Origin: Arthrobacter sp. H16F315
GTDB taxonomy: Bacteria; Actinomycetota; Actinomycetes; Actinomycetales; Micrococcaceae
Direction of reading: 5' to 3'
NCBI RefSeq assembly: GCF_024124825.1
Contig: NZ_JAMXSS010000002.1
Location: 3,720,001 to 3,784,000, forward strand
DNA length: 64,000 nucleotides
Shown: positions 39,618 to 48,591 of the stretch, piece by piece
How the letters are laid out: each line of letters begins with the position of its first letter
Position numbering within the stretch: the first letter of the stretch is position 1
Notes under the pieces: generated by a model
What the model saw: only the letters and a program-made list of their open reading frames with translations
Databases searched by the model: none
What the model was told of the DNA's origin: nothing
Translations under genes and position numbers: made by a program

Positions 39618-40617
39618 CGAGGCTCCTGCCGGTCAGCCGCAGGAAAACGTCTTCGAGCGAGGACCGGCGCACCAGCGACGTCACCGGCCGCAGTCCGCAG
39701 GCGGAGACCTCTTCGAGGGCTGCCTCGCCGTCGTGGGCGTAGATGAGGACGCGGTCCGGCAGGGTTTCGAGCCGTTCGCCGATGCCGTCGAGTTCGGCAC
39801 CGATGGTGGCGTTGCGTTCCGAGCCGAAGCGCAGTTCCAGGACTTCGCGGGTGGAGTATTCGCGGATCAGGCTGGCCGGCGAACCCTCAGCCATGATCCT
39901 GCCCTTGTCCACCACGATCAGGCGGTCGCAGAGCTGCTCGGCCTCGTCCATGTAGTGGGTGGTGAGGATCAGGGTGACACCCTGCTCCTTGAGCCGGAAC
40001 AGCCGGTCCCAGAGGATGTGCCGCGCCTGCGGGTCCAGCCCGGTGGTGGGCTCATCCAGGAGCAGGATACGGGGTTCGTTGATGAGGGAGCGTGCGATCG
40101 TCAGCCGGCGCTTCATGCCGCCGGAGAGCGCGTCCACTTTGGACTTGGCCTTGTCGGTGAGCTGGGCGAACGCCAGCAGTTCATCGGCTTTGGGCTTGAG
40201 GTAGCTCATCGGCAGGCCGAAGTAGCGGCCGTAGACCAGGAGGTTGTCCCGGACCTTGAGTTCCTCGTCGAGGTTGTCCTGCTGCGGGACGACGCCGAGG
40301 TGGGCACGCACCTCCGGACCGTTCTGGTCCGGGTCCAGGCCCATGATGCTCAGGCTCCCGGAGGTCCGCCGGGACACCCCGCCGATCATCTTCATGGTGG
40401 TGGACTTGCCGGCGCCGTTGGGGCCGAGCAGGCCAAACGCCTCGCCGGCGGGCACGGCGAAGGAGATACCGTCGACGGCGACGACATCGCCGTAGCGCTT
40501 CGTCAGGTTCTCGGCAGTGATCACATACTGCGGGGCGGGTTCGGCGGGGCGGCTCAATGGTGCGTCCTGTTGAGAGGCTTCCTTGGCTGAGGATACTTTT
40601 GAGACTAGTTCAGGCAC
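39610..40617 (-). CDS. ABC exporter ATPase (DrrA/daunorubicin-resistance type)
   Basis: 335 residues from GTG 40617 (GTG 40626 is also possible). Walker A LLGPNGAGKSTTMKMI near 68, LGVVPQQDNLDEELKVRDNL, signature LSGGMKRRLTIARSLI near 168, Walker B ILLLDEPTTGLDPQARH near 188, H-loop LTTHYMDEAEQLCDR. A C-terminal DUF4162-like region (REVLELRFG to GRSLVE) is typical of DrrA-type exporters. First gene of a three-gene exporter operon. Upstream lies a palindromic repeat element shared with another intergenic region of this window. Confidence 0.92.
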   Translation of the reverse strand: MPELVSKVSSAKEASQQDAPLSRPAEPAPQYVITAENLTKRYGDVVAVDGISFAVPAGEAFGLLGPNGAGKSTTMKMIGGVSRRTSGSLSIMGLDPDQNGPEVRAHLGVVPQQDNLDEELKVRDNLLVYGRYFGLPMSYLKPKADELLAFAQLTDKAKSKVDALSGGMKRRLTIARSLINEPRILLLDEPTTGLDPQARHILWDRLFRLKEQGVTLILTTHYMDEAEQLCDRLIVVDKGRIMAEGSPASLIREYSTREVLELRFGSERNATIGAELDGIGERLETLPDRVLIYAHDGEAALEEVSACGLRPVTSLVRRSSLEDVFLRLTGRSLVE

Positions 40618-40690
40618 CCGAATCACGGTAGTGGAAACCGCCGAACTATGAAAGAGTCTTTTCGTAAAAAAATCCATCCATTTGCCGAAA

Positions 40691-40756
40691 CCCAACTGAC
40701 TCGCAGTTCAGGCCGTTTTGAGCGCCCAAAACGGCCTGACCTGCGAGTCAGTTGGG
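40691..40756. repeat. Palindromic repeat element, copy 1
   Basis: 66-nt palindrome. Outer arms CCCAACTGACTCGCAG and its complement are identical to those of copy 2. The inner arms differ (TTCAGGCCGTTTTG here) but still pair with their own partner, with one mismatch in the 30-bp stem; the loop is AGCGCC. It lies between folD and the exporter genes. It is not flanked by a transposase. Confidence 0.85.
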
Positions 40757-40790
40757 TGGGATGCGGTTCAGTTGACGGCGTCCCCGAGGG

Positions 40791-41702
40791 TTAGCCGTGC
40801 AGCCGGCGTTCCGCGGTTTCCACCACGTTGGCCAGCAGCATGGCTCGGGTCATCGGGCCCACTCCCCCGGGGTTCGGGGACAGCCAAGCGGCGACGTCGG
40901 CCGCTGCGGGGTCCACGTCTCCGGTGACGACGGCCTTCCCGGAGCCGTCGTCGACGCGGCTCACGCCGACGTCGAGCACGATGGCGCCCGGCTTGAGGTC
41001 CGCCGCCTTGATCATGTGCGGCTGTCCGGCCGCGGCAATCACAACGTCGGCCTGGCGGAGTTCGGCGGGCAGGTCCACCGTGCCGGTGTGGGCCAGGATG
41101 ACAGTGGCGTTGACGTCCTTCCGGGTGAGCAGCAGCCCCACCGGGCGGCCGATCGTGACGCCGCGGCCCACCACGAGCACGCGCTTGCCGTTGAGGCTGA
41201 TGCCGTGCCGGGTGAGCAGCTCCACGCAACCCTTGGGCGTGCACGGCAGCGGGGACTTCATCGGCCCGCTGACGTTGGCCACGAGCCGGCCGAGGTTCAT
41301 CGGGTGCAGGCCGTCGGCGTCCTTGTCCGGATCCATGGCCTCCAGGATGACGTCCTGGTCGATGTGCTTGGGCAGCGGGAGCTGGATGATGTAGCCGGTG
41401 CACTCAGGGTTCCCGTTGAGCTCCCGGACCACGGCCAGGAGCTCTTCCTGAGTGGTTTCCGCCGGCAGGTCACGCCGGATGGACGTGATGCCCACCTCGG
41501 CGCAGTCCTTGTGCTTGCCGCCGACGTACCAGGTGCTGCCCGGGTCGGAGCCCACGAGGATGGTGCCCAGGCCCGGCACGATGCCCCGGGTCTTGAGCGC
41601 AGCCACGCGTTCGGTCAGTTCGGCCTTGATGATGGCGGCGGTGGCTTTGCCGTCCAGGATCTGCGCCCGTTCAGCCGTTTGTGCAGTCTCTGCAGAAGTC
41701 AT
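40791..41702 (-). CDS. folD: Bifunctional methylene-THF dehydrogenase / methenyl-THF cyclohydrolase
   Basis: Interconverts 5,10-methylene-, methenyl- and 10-formyl-THF, with NADP. 303 residues. Signatures: [23 protein letters not shown] with the catalytic Lys, [28 protein letters not shown] site [16 protein letters not shown] near 178, [10 protein letters not shown] and the final [12 protein letters not shown]. The conserved Tyr-x3-Lys (YVGGK) is present. ATG 41702 lies 3 nt after the glyA stop, so glyA-folD form an operon under the ZTP riboswitch. Both enzymes serve one-carbon supply for purine synthesis. Confidence 0.97.
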   Translation of the reverse strand: MTSAETAQTAERAQILDGKATAAIIKAELTERVAALKTRGIVPGLGTILVGSDPGSTWYVGGKHKDCAEVGITSIRRDLPAETTQEELLAVVRELNGNPECTGYIIQLPLPKHIDQDVILEAMDPDKDADGLHPMNLGRLVANVSGPMKSPLPCTPKGCVELLTRHGISLNGKRVLVVGRGVTIGRPVGLLLTRKDVNATVILAHTGTVDLPAELRQADVVIAAAGQPHMIKAADLKPGAIVLDVGVSRVDDGSGKAVVTGDVDPAAADVAAWLSPNPGGVGPMTRAMLLANVVETAERRLHG

Positions 41703-41705
41703 GGC

Positions 41706-43004
41706 CTACCACTGCTCGTGCTGCGGGTACAGCGGGAAGTCAGCGGCAAGCTTGTCCACTCGGGACTGGAGCGCCTCGATGTCGGCAGCGGAGCCGGACT
41801 TCAGCGCGGTAGCAATGATCTCGGCGACTTCCGTGAACTCCTCGGCGCCGAAGCCGCGGGTGGCCAGGGCCGGGGTGCCGATGCGCAGGCCCGAGGTGAC
41901 CATCGGCGGGCGGGGGTCGAACGGCACGGCGTTGCGGTTGACCGTGATGCCGACCGAGTGCAGGAGGTCCTCCGCCTGCTGGCCGTCGAGCTGGGAGTTC
42001 CGCAGGTCCACCAGGACCAGGTGCACGTCGGTGCCCCCGGTGAGGACGGAGACGCCGGCGTCGGACACATCGGCCTGGTTCAGGCGGTCGGCGATGATCC
42101 GGGCGCCTTCCAGGACGCGCTGCTGGCGCTCCTTGAATTCCTCCGTGCCGGCGATCTTGAACGCAACGGCCTTGGCGGCGATGACATGCATAAGCGGTCC
42201 GCCCTGCTGGCCCGGGAAGACGTTGGAGTTGATCTTCTTGGCCCACTCCTTTTTGGCCAGGATCACGCCGGAGCGGGGGCCCGCGAGGGTCTTGTGCACG
42301 GTGGAGGTGACGACGTCGGAGTAAGGGACCGGGCTGGGGTGCAGGCCGGCGGCTACGAGGCCGGCGAAGTGCGCCATATCGGTCCAGAGCAGCGCGCCGA
42401 CCTCATCGGCGATCGAGCGGAAGGCCGCGAAGTCCAGCTGGCGCGGGTAGGCGGACCAGCCGGCGATGATGACCTGGGGTTTCTCCGCGATGGCCTGCTC
42501 GCGGAGTTTGTCCATGTCGATCCGGAAGCTCTCTTCCTCGACCTGGTAAGCGGCAACCTCGTAGAGCTTGCCGGAGAAGTTGAGTTTCATGCCGTGGGTC
42601 AGGTGGCCGCCGTGGGCCAGTGACAGGCCGAGGATCTTTTGCCCCGGGGTGATCATCGCGGAGAGCGCCGCGGCGTTGGCCTGGGCGCCGGAGTGCGGTT
42701 GGACGTTGGCGTATTCGGCGCCGAAAAGTTCCTTGACGCGGTCGATCGCGAGCTGCTCGGCGATATCGACGTATTCGCAGCCGCCGTAGTAGCGGCGCCC
42801 GGGATAGCCCTCGGCGTACTTGTTGGTCAGGACTGAGCCCTGGGCTTCCATCACAGCGCGCGGGGCGAAGTTCTCGGAGGCAATCATTTCCAGGGTGCCG
42901 CGCTGGCGGCCCAGCTCCTGGGCGAGGACTGCGGCGATTTCAGGGTCAAGTTCGGCAAGTGGCTGGTTGCTCACGGCGGACGACAGGCTAAGGGAGGTGG
43001 TCAC
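41706..43004 (-). CDS. glyA: Serine hydroxymethyltransferase
   Basis: PLP enzyme making glycine and methylene-THF from serine and THF. 432 residues from GTG 43004, which has AGGAG 8 nt upstream (a longer upstream frame runs through the riboswitch and is not coding). Motifs: [42 protein letters not shown] is split over the N-terminus, followed by [14 protein letters not shown], the PLP-Lys region [20 protein letters not shown] near 230 and the C-terminal domain with [14 protein letters not shown]. First gene of the glyA-folD operon. Confidence 0.97.
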   Translation of the reverse strand: MTTSLSLSSAVSNQPLAELDPEIAAVLAQELGRQRGTLEMIASENFAPRAVMEAQGSVLTNKYAEGYPGRRYYGGCEYVDIAEQLAIDRVKELFGAEYANVQPHSGAQANAAALSAMITPGQKILGLSLAHGGHLTHGMKLNFSGKLYEVAAYQVEEESFRIDMDKLREQAIAEKPQVIIAGWSAYPRQLDFAAFRSIADEVGALLWTDMAHFAGLVAAGLHPSPVPYSDVVTSTVHKTLAGPRSGVILAKKEWAKKINSNVFPGQQGGPLMHVIAAKAVAFKIAGTEEFKERQQRVLEGARIIADRLNQADVSDAGVSVLTGGTDVHLVLVDLRNSQLDGQQAEDLLHSVGITVNRNAVPFDPRPPMVTSGLRIGTPALATRGFGAEEFTEVAEIIATALKSGSAADIEALQSRVDKLAADFPLYPQHEQW

Positions 43005-43102
43005 GGGGAACTCCTGGCTAGGCAACGGGAACTGCTTAAAGGTCAGGTTACCGGCTGGTCCGCGGCGGCGCCCTTGATGACGGCCTCCGCGGACGGGGAC
43101 GC

Positions 43103-43136
43103 AAAAAAGGTACCGGCACCCCCAAGCGGGTGCCGA
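43103..43136 (-). terminator. Riboswitch expression platform: intrinsic terminator before glyA
   Basis: Stem CGGCACCC (43114-43121) with GGGTGCCG (43128-43135), extendable by two wobble pairs, then TTTTTT on the minus strand (43103-43108). It lies between the ZTP aptamer and glyA, where a terminator controlled by the aptamer is expected. Confidence 0.7.
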
Positions 43137-43177
43137 CGCGGGCCGGCAGCAAGGCGCTGCCAACCGGAAAACATAAC

Positions 43178-43258
43178 CCTCGGCCCAGGCGTACGATCCG
43201 TGGTCTTCGTCAGTGCCGCTCCCTGGTGGTTAGCCACCCAACGCCAGTTGCGACGGTT
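43178..43258 (-). promoter_or_regulatory. ZTP riboswitch (pfl motif) upstream of glyA-folD
   Basis: Read on the minus strand, the leader has CGTCGCAACTGGCG, then GGGTGGCTAACCACCAGGGAGC, and after a variable linker the conserved 3' domain CGCCTGGGCCGAGG. These are the hallmark segments of the pfl motif: an ACTGGCG stem, a GGTGG-CCACC hairpin ending in GGGAGC, and CGCCTGGGC pseudoknot partner. ZTP riboswitches sense the alarmone of 10-formyl-THF deficiency and typically control glyA, folD and purH. The exact boundaries are estimated. Confidence 0.85.
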
Positions 43259-43309
43259 CCAGAGTACCCCAGGGCCGCGGCCCGGGCCCAGCCCGCGAGC
43301 GAGCGCGGG

Positions 43310-43315
43310 TAGGCT
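43310..43315 (+). promoter_or_regulatory. -10 box (TAGGCT) of purU
   Basis: TAGGCT ends 8 nt before the GTG start of purU. There is no Shine-Dalgarno, so a leaderless or near-leaderless message is likely. It lies in the 319-nt divergent region 43005-43323 that otherwise holds only the riboswitch and its terminator. Confidence 0.45.
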
Positions 43316-43323
43316 TGACTTCC

Positions 43324-44184
43324 GTGACTGACGACCAGCTGACCACTTCGTATATCCTGACCCTCTCCTGCCCGGACCGCCCCGGAATCGTGCACGCCGT
43401 CGCAGGCGCCCTGCTCGTTGCGGGCTGCAATATTACCGACTCGCAGCAGTACGGCAGCCAAAGCACCGGGACGTTTTTTATGCGCGTCGAGGCCACGACG
43501 GCGGTCTCCCAGCCGGAACTTTACGCGGCGCTGGAGCCGGTTGCCCAGGCGTTCGAGATGCAGTGGAGACTCAACCCGGCCGGCCGCAAGATCCGGACCC
43601 TGCTGATGGCCAGTACCTCAGCACACTGCCTCAACGATCTGCTGTTCCTGCAGCGCTCCGGCACCCTGCCCATCGAGATCCCGGCCATCGTGTCCAACCA
43701 CAGCGACCTCGCCGGCCTCGCAGATTTCTACGGCATCCCCTTCCACCACATCCCCGTCACACCCGAGACCAAGGTCCAGGCCGAGGATGAGCTCAGGACG
43801 CTGATGGCCCAGCACAACATCGAACTGACGGTCCTGGCCCGGTACATGCAGATCATCTCCGACGAACTGTGCCAGCAGCTGACCGGCAAGGCCATCAACA
43901 TCCACCATTCCTTCCTGCCCTCCTTCAAGGGCGCCAAGCCCTACCACCAGGCGCACGCCCGCGGCGTGAAGCTCATCGGCGCCACCGCCCACTACGTGAC
44001 GGCAGCCCTGGACGAGGGCCCGATCATCGAGCAGGAAGTCATCCGGGTGGACCACCGGGGTACCGCCGGGCAGTTTGTCCAGATGGGCCGGGACGTGGAG
44101 GGCCGCACCCTGGCCCAGGCGGTGCAGTGGCATGCCGAACACCGGGTCCTGTTGGACGGGAACCGGACGGTTGTTTTCAGCTGA
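43324..44184 (+). CDS. purU: Formyltetrahydrofolate deformylase
   Basis: Hydrolyses 10-formyl-THF to THF and formate, balancing one-carbon pools. 286 residues from GTG 43324. N-terminal ACT domain (SYILTLSCPDRPGIVHAVAGALL, CNITDSQQYGS) senses small ligands. The formyltransferase-fold catalytic domain has PAIVSNHSDLAGLADFYGIPF, LARYMQIIS, INIHHSFLPSFKGAKPYHQA with the catalytic His, and GATAHYVTAALDEGPIIEQ with the catalytic Asp. Divergent from glyA-folD, so enzymes that make and consume formyl-THF flank one regulatory region. Confidence 0.96.
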   Translation: MTDDQLTTSYILTLSCPDRPGIVHAVAGALLVAGCNITDSQQYGSQSTGTFFMRVEATTAVSQPELYAALEPVAQAFEMQWRLNPAGRKIRTLLMASTSAHCLNDLLFLQRSGTLPIEIPAIVSNHSDLAGLADFYGIPFHHIPVTPETKVQAEDELRTLMAQHNIELTVLARYMQIISDELCQQLTGKAINIHHSFLPSFKGAKPYHQAHARGVKLIGATAHYVTAALDEGPIIEQEVIRVDHRGTAGQFVQMGRDVEGRTLAQAVQWHAEHRVLLDGNRTVVFS

Positions 44185-44205
44185 TCCCGGACATTGAATA
44201 GGGGT

Positions 44206-44598
44206 ATGGTATTTTCCCCGCAAGACCCACTGACCGAGTTCCTGGCCCTGCTCAAGGCCGAAAGCCGCGACGGGGTGCTGGGCCTTGACTGCGGACGGGG
44301 CGCGGACGGCCTGCGTTTTGTCCAGTCCGGCATTCATTTCACCGGCGTGGACCGGTCCGAGGAGAACATCCATGCGGCCCGGGCCCACGGGCTGGAGGCT
44401 TCGGTCGCAGGGGCCGGCGCACTGCCCTTTGCCGACTCGGCGTTCCCGTCGGTGTGGGCGGTCGAGGCCCTGGCGGGCCTGCCCCCGGCGGAATGGGACG
44501 ACGTTGTGAACGAACTGGGCCGCGTTGCGGCACCCGGGGCGCCAATCGCCGTCGTACGCCCCGGCGAAGGCGTAACAGTCCTCCGCTCCCCCGCCTGA
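44206..44598 (+). CDS. Small class I SAM-dependent methyltransferase-like protein
   Basis: About 130 residues (start ATG 44206; a TTG 12 nt earlier is possible). Motif I VLGLDCGRGADGLRF and motif II GVDRSEENIHAARAHG are recognisable, followed by GALPFADSAFPSVWAVEALAGLPPAEW, the post-II region of methyltransferase_11. The C-terminal half of the usual fold (about 70-100 residues) is missing, so it is either a minimal or truncated enzyme. It lies 21 nt after purU and ends immediately before the second palindromic repeat. Substrate unknown. Confidence 0.75.
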   Translation: MVFSPQDPLTEFLALLKAESRDGVLGLDCGRGADGLRFVQSGIHFTGVDRSEENIHAARAHGLEASVAGAGALPFADSAFPSVWAVEALAGLPPAEWDDVVNELGRVAAPGAPIAVVRPGEGVTVLRSPA

Positions 44599-44664
44599 CC
44601 CAACTGACTCGCAGCAGGGGTCGTTTTGGGCGCTCAAAACGACCCCTGCTGCGAGTCAGTTGGG
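44599..44664. repeat. Palindromic repeat element, copy 2
   Basis: 66-nt palindrome with two perfect 30-nt arms and loop GGCGCT. The outer 16 nt (CCCAACTGACTCGCAG) are identical to copy 1; the inner arm is CAGGGGTCGTTTTG. It starts at the base after the methyltransferase stop codon and ends 14 nt before the -10 box of the next gene. Confidence 0.85.
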
Positions 44665-44677
44665 GAGGCCCGTGTCC

Positions 44678-44683
44678 TAGGCT
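44678..44683 (+). promoter_or_regulatory. -10 box (TAGGCT) of the gamma-carbonic anhydrase-like gene
   Basis: TAGGCT ends 6 nt before ATG 44690. GGAGG between them is too close to the ATG to be an ideal ribosome site. The matching -35 window would fall inside the palindromic repeat. Confidence 0.4.
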
Positions 44684-44689
44684 GGAGGC

Positions 44690-45208
44690 ATGGCTCCCAT
44701 TTACGCTTTCGCCGGGGACACCCCGGCTGTCCATAACTCCGTTTTCATCGCGCCGAGCGCCTCAGTGATCGGCAAAGCGACCCTCGCGGAAAACTCCAGC
44801 GCGTTTTATGGCGTATCCGTCCGGGCAGACACCGCCGCAATCAGCGTCGGCGCCGGCAGCAACCTGCAGGACAACGTGGTCCTGCACGCTGACCCCGGCT
44901 TTCCCTGCACCGTGGGCGCCCGGGTCAGCGTCGGGCACAGCGCCGTCGTCCATGGCTGCACGGTCGAGGACGACTGCCTGATCGGCATGAGCGCCACCAT
45001 CCTCAACGGCGCCGTCATCGGGGCAGGGTCACTGGTCGCAGCCGGCGCGGTGGTGCTGGAAGGAACCATCATTCCGCCGCGTTCGCTGGTCGCCGGGGTG
45101 CCGGCAAAGGTCCGCCGCGAACTCAGCGACGAGGAGTTCGCCGGCGTCCAGCAGAACGCGGCACACTACCGGGAGCTGGCCCGGGCGCACCTCGAAATGC
45201 ACGGCTAA
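44690..45208 (+). CDS. Gamma-carbonic anhydrase family protein
   Basis: Left-handed beta-helix (hexapeptide repeat) protein of the YrdA/CaiE/gamma-CA group, trimeric with a metal at the interface. 172 residues. The three metal-ligand histidines are present: His66 (VVLHADPGFP), His83 and His88 (VSVGHSAVVHGC). The catalytic RADTAAISVGAGSNLQDN segment is typical. Carbonic anhydrase activity is not demonstrated for many relatives; acyl or ferripyochelin-binding names are also used. It is transcribed from its own promoter after the repeat element and converges with the amine oxidase gene. Confidence 0.9.
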   Translation: MAPIYAFAGDTPAVHNSVFIAPSASVIGKATLAENSSAFYGVSVRADTAAISVGAGSNLQDNVVLHADPGFPCTVGARVSVGHSAVVHGCTVEDDCLIGMSATILNGAVIGAGSLVAAGAVVLEGTIIPPRSLVAGVPAKVRRELSDEEFAGVQQNAAHYRELARAHLEMHG

Positions 45209-45241
45209 GGACCCTCATCCAGACGGCTCGGTCCAGGGAGC

Positions 45242-46944
45242 TCAGTCCAGGGAGATCGGGCCCAACTCCGCCAGCAGATCGCCCGGTCCCGGATTGCCGG
45301 CGGCCGATGACCCGCCGAGGTGCCGGACGACTCCCCAGGCCGCGTTCAGCCCGGTGGTAACGGCGCCTTCGGCCCAGCCCGCAGTAAAGGACACGTCGTC
45401 CCCAGCCAGGAAGATGCCCCGCTGCTGCTCCGGGAGCTGATCCTGCTTAAAGTGGCTGAACAGCCGCTGCTGGTAACGGTAGTGCCCCGGCAGGTTGGCT
45501 TTGAAGGCCCCCATGAAGTTGGGGTCCGCTTCCCAGGAGACTGTGATGGGCTGGCCCACGATGTGGCTGGCAATGTCCACGCCCGGGTAGATCTGCGCGA
45601 GCGAGTGCAGCATCAGTTCCGTCCTCTGGTCCGCGTCCAAGGCCAGCCATTTGAGCGCGTCGTCATTCCAGGTGTAGGAGAGCAGGATCACCGCAGGCTT
45701 CTCCGGCCCGTTGTCCAGCAGGTAGGTGGCCCGGTTCAGCCGGTCCGTCAGCGTCATGGACATCACTTCGCGGCCGGTGGCGGGATCAATATCCTTCCAG
45801 AACGGCCTGTCGACCATCACAAAGGTCTTGGACGACTGCATGTAGTGCGAGCGCTCGATTGCAGTCCACAATTCTGCCGGGAACAAGGTTTCCTCGGTGT
45901 GGATCCGCGTCGACAGCAGCCACGACTGGCACGTGCTGATAACAGCGGGATAGGCGGCCTCCCGGCCCCACCGTTCCCGGATCCGGAAATCACTGCTGCC
46001 GTCCCGGGCGATCCTGTCCACGGCGCCCCTGGGGCGCCTGCGTGCAGCGATGCCAGTGACGTCCCGTCGGGCCAGTGCACCATGCCCGACGGCGCATGCT
46101 CCCAGAGCGCGTCCGGGAGCCGTTGCGCTCCGCCGGCAATAAGCCGGTGCGCGTCGTCGGCATCGGTGTACACCACACGCAGGATCTCCAGGATGGAGTT
46201 GGGGAAGTCCGTGTCCCAGCCGCCGGTGCCGAAGCCCACCTGGCCGAAGGCCTCGCGGTGCGCGAAGCCGGCCTTCTTGAACGATTCGCTGCCGGCGATG
46301 AATCCGTAAAAGGTCTGTTCGTCCAGCAGCGGCAGCAGCGCGTTCCACAGTTCCTTGATCCGGGCGGTGTCCCGGGCGCGGATGGCCTCCTGCATCTCGC
46401 TGAACTTGGCGCCGTCGTTGACGGCAGCTTTCCAGGCATCGGCGACTTCGCGGAAGAACGGCGGCAGGTCCGCGGGCGTGCTGGCGTAGTACTTTTTGCC
46501 CGCCAGCTCAATGACGGTGCTGGAGGTAATAGCGGCCAGCGGATTCGGGAACTCCTGGGTTTCCAGCCCCAGCATCTCCACATAGTGGTAGAAAGCCTTC
46601 CCCGAGACGGGAAAGCGCATCCCGCCCAGATCGGCCACGACGCCGGCGGCCGAGGGGAAGGTGGCCGTCCGCAGCCGCCCGCCGATCCGGTCCGCCTCGT
46701 AGATGACGGGCCGGAGGCCCAGTTTCATCAGCTCGTAGGCCGCCACCAGCCCGGAAAGGCCGGCACCCACTACTGCCACTTCGGTTCCGTACAGCTCTTC
46801 CGGGATGGCGCCCAGTCCGTCCGGATGGGCCAGGTAATGGTCGTAGCTGAACGGGAAGTCAGGGTTCAGCATGGTGATGGGAGCCTGGACTCCGGAGTCC
46901 GGAGTTGTGGTTCCCGGGGCGGGCAGTTCTGTGGCGGTTGTCAT
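45242..46944 (-). CDS. Flavin monoamine oxidase (frameshifted as read)
   Basis: FAD enzyme oxidatively deaminating amines (putrescine/tyramine oxidase type) to aldehyde, ammonia and peroxide. N-terminal frame from ATG 46944: VAVVGAGLSGLVAAYELMKLG (FAD), EADRIGGRLRT, LGGMRFPVSGKAFYHYVEMLGL. C-terminal frame: ILLSYTWNDDALKW, and the final FAD motif GIFLAGDDVSFTAGWAEGAVTTGLNAAW. One extra base in the C4/G4 runs at 46026-46034 joins them, giving about 567 residues. The length and RRTY-type layout fit bacterial amine or L-amino acid oxidases; the exact amine is unknown. It lies downstream of an APC permease. Confidence 0.87.
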
Positions 46945-46957
46945 AAGTGGCTGGCTT

Positions 46958-48481
46958 TCATCGGTTCGGGACGGAAGTGGTGTCGGCGGGGGCTGCGCCG
47001 GATAGTTCACGGTATTCCTCGGAGCTGAGTGCCGCCACCCGGGAGTTCCTGCGGCTGTAGCCGAAGTAGACGGCCAGCCCCACCAGCATCCAGAGCCCGA
47101 AGACCACCCAGGTCTCGGCGCCAAGGTTGAGCATCAGGTAGCCGCACATCGCGGCGCCCAGCAGGGGCGTCAGCGGAAACAGGGGAACGCGGAAACTCCT
47201 TTTGAGTTCCGGCCGGCTGCGCCGCAGGTAGATGACGGCGACGTTGACCAGGGCGAAAGCGAAAAGCGTGCCGATGCTGGTGGCGTCCGCCAGGGCGCCG
47301 AGCGGGACGAGGCCTGCCGTGAGGGCGACGACGACGCCGACAATCAGGGTCCCGGCGACCGGCGTGCCGGTTCGGGGCGAGACACGGCCGAAGATCCTGG
47401 GGACCATACCGTCCCTTGCCATCGCGAGCAGGATGCGGGTCTGACCGTAGAGGACCGTCAGCACAATGCTGGCGATGGCCAGCACGGCCCCGACGGCGAA
47501 TACCAGCCCAACCCAGGGTTGGCCGGTGGTCTCCTCCAGGATTTTCACGAGGGCGGCTTCGGTGCCATCGAACCAGCCCCAGGGACGTGCGCCGATCGCT
47601 GCGACGGCGACTAGCACGTAGATGGTTGTAACAATCAGCATCGAGAGCAGGATGGCCCTGGGCAGATCGCGTTTGGGATTGCGGGCTTCCTCGCCGGCCG
47701 TGGAGGCCGCGTCGAAGCCGATGTAGGAGAAGAAGACCCGGGAGGCTGCCGCCGAGACGCCGGCAGCGCCCATCGGCATCAGCGGCTCGAAGTGTGCGCC
47801 GTTGAATGCCGTGAAGGCCACGGCGCAGAAGAAGACCAGGATGCCCACCTTGATCAGGACGATGGCCGTGTTGATCCCTGCGCTTTCCTTGGCGCCCCGG
47901 ACCAGCAGCGCCATGGCGAGGACCACGATCAGGATCGCCGGCGCGTTCAGCACTCCGCCGTCGCCGGGAGGCTGCGAAAGAGCATCCGGCAGGGCCAGGC
48001 CAAAGACGGCGAGGGCTTCGTTGACGTACTGGCCGGCACCGACTGCGACGGCGGCCACGGAAACAGCGTATTCGAGCACCAGGCACCAGCCACAGATCCA
48101 GGCCATGCCTTCGCCCATGGTCGCGTAGGTGTACGAATAACTCGATCCTGCCGCGGGGACCATCCCGGCCATTTCGGCATAGGAGACGGCGGAGAGCAGC
48201 GCGGCGAGGCCGGCGATGGCGAAGGAGATCCAGATGGCCGGACCGGCCAGCGGGACGGATTCGCCCAGGATCACCAGGATGCCGGTTCCGAGGGTGGCGC
48301 CAACGCTGATCATCGTCAGTTGCAGCACACCGAAGCTGCGGACCAGCCGCGTGCCGCCGTGGCCGGTTTCCGCTTCGCTGACGAGCTGTCCGATCGGCTT
48401 GCGGCGGAGCAGCTGCGCCGCAAGCCCGGGCCGGCCTGTTGTGGCCGGCGGCCGTTCTCCCATAAGGGTTGGCACAGTCAT
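46958..48481 (-). CDS. APC-family amino acid/amine permease
   Basis: 507 residues, about 12 transmembrane segments. Family features: FGVLQLTMISVGATLGTGILVILGESVPLAGPAIWISFAIAG in helices 1-2, SYAEMAGMVPAAGSSYSYTYATMGEG near 110, FFSYIGFDAASTAGEEARNPKRDLPRAI near 265 (APC signature) and YGQTRILLAMARDGMVP near 350. It resembles the cationic amino acid (CAT) group. ATG 48481 is chosen over a longer frame. 13 nt upstream of the amine oxidase gene on the same strand, so it probably imports the oxidase substrate. Divergent from pucR. Confidence 0.9.
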   Translation of the reverse strand: MTVPTLMGERPPATTGRPGLAAQLLRRKPIGQLVSEAETGHGGTRLVRSFGVLQLTMISVGATLGTGILVILGESVPLAGPAIWISFAIAGLAALLSAVSYAEMAGMVPAAGSSYSYTYATMGEGMAWICGWCLVLEYAVSVAAVAVGAGQYVNEALAVFGLALPDALSQPPGDGGVLNAPAILIVVLAMALLVRGAKESAGINTAIVLIKVGILVFFCAVAFTAFNGAHFEPLMPMGAAGVSAAASRVFFSYIGFDAASTAGEEARNPKRDLPRAILLSMLIVTTIYVLVAVAAIGARPWGWFDGTEAALVKILEETTGQPWVGLVFAVGAVLAIASIVLTVLYGQTRILLAMARDGMVPRIFGRVSPRTGTPVAGTLIVGVVVALTAGLVPLGALADATSIGTLFAFALVNVAVIYLRRSRPELKRSFRVPLFPLTPLLGAAMCGYLMLNLGAETWVVFGLWMLVGLAVYFGYSRRNSRVAALSSEEYRELSGAAPADTTSVPNR

Positions 48482-48534
48482 CGTTGACGTCCGTTCTGCA
48501 GTAGTGGTAATTTCCCCGGCTCCAGCGTAAGCGT

Positions 48535-48550
48535 GTGAGCCAGCTCTCAC
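48535..48550. promoter_or_regulatory. Inverted repeat between the permease and PucR genes
   Basis: GTGAG-N6-CTCAC in the 110-nt divergent intergenic region, upstream of a TAGAGT -10 box (48568-48573) that could serve pucR. It is a candidate operator for the PucR-family regulator. Confidence 0.45.
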
Positions 48551-48591
48551 GGATGTGCAAAATGACCTAGAGTATTCATTCATGAGACTTT

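Noticed and set aside
40660..44700. An insertion sequence or integron bounded by the two palindromes
   Set aside because: The genes between them (exporter promoter region excluded) are housekeeping (folD, glyA, purU) in normal order, without transposase or target duplications; the palindromes look like dispersed repeats.
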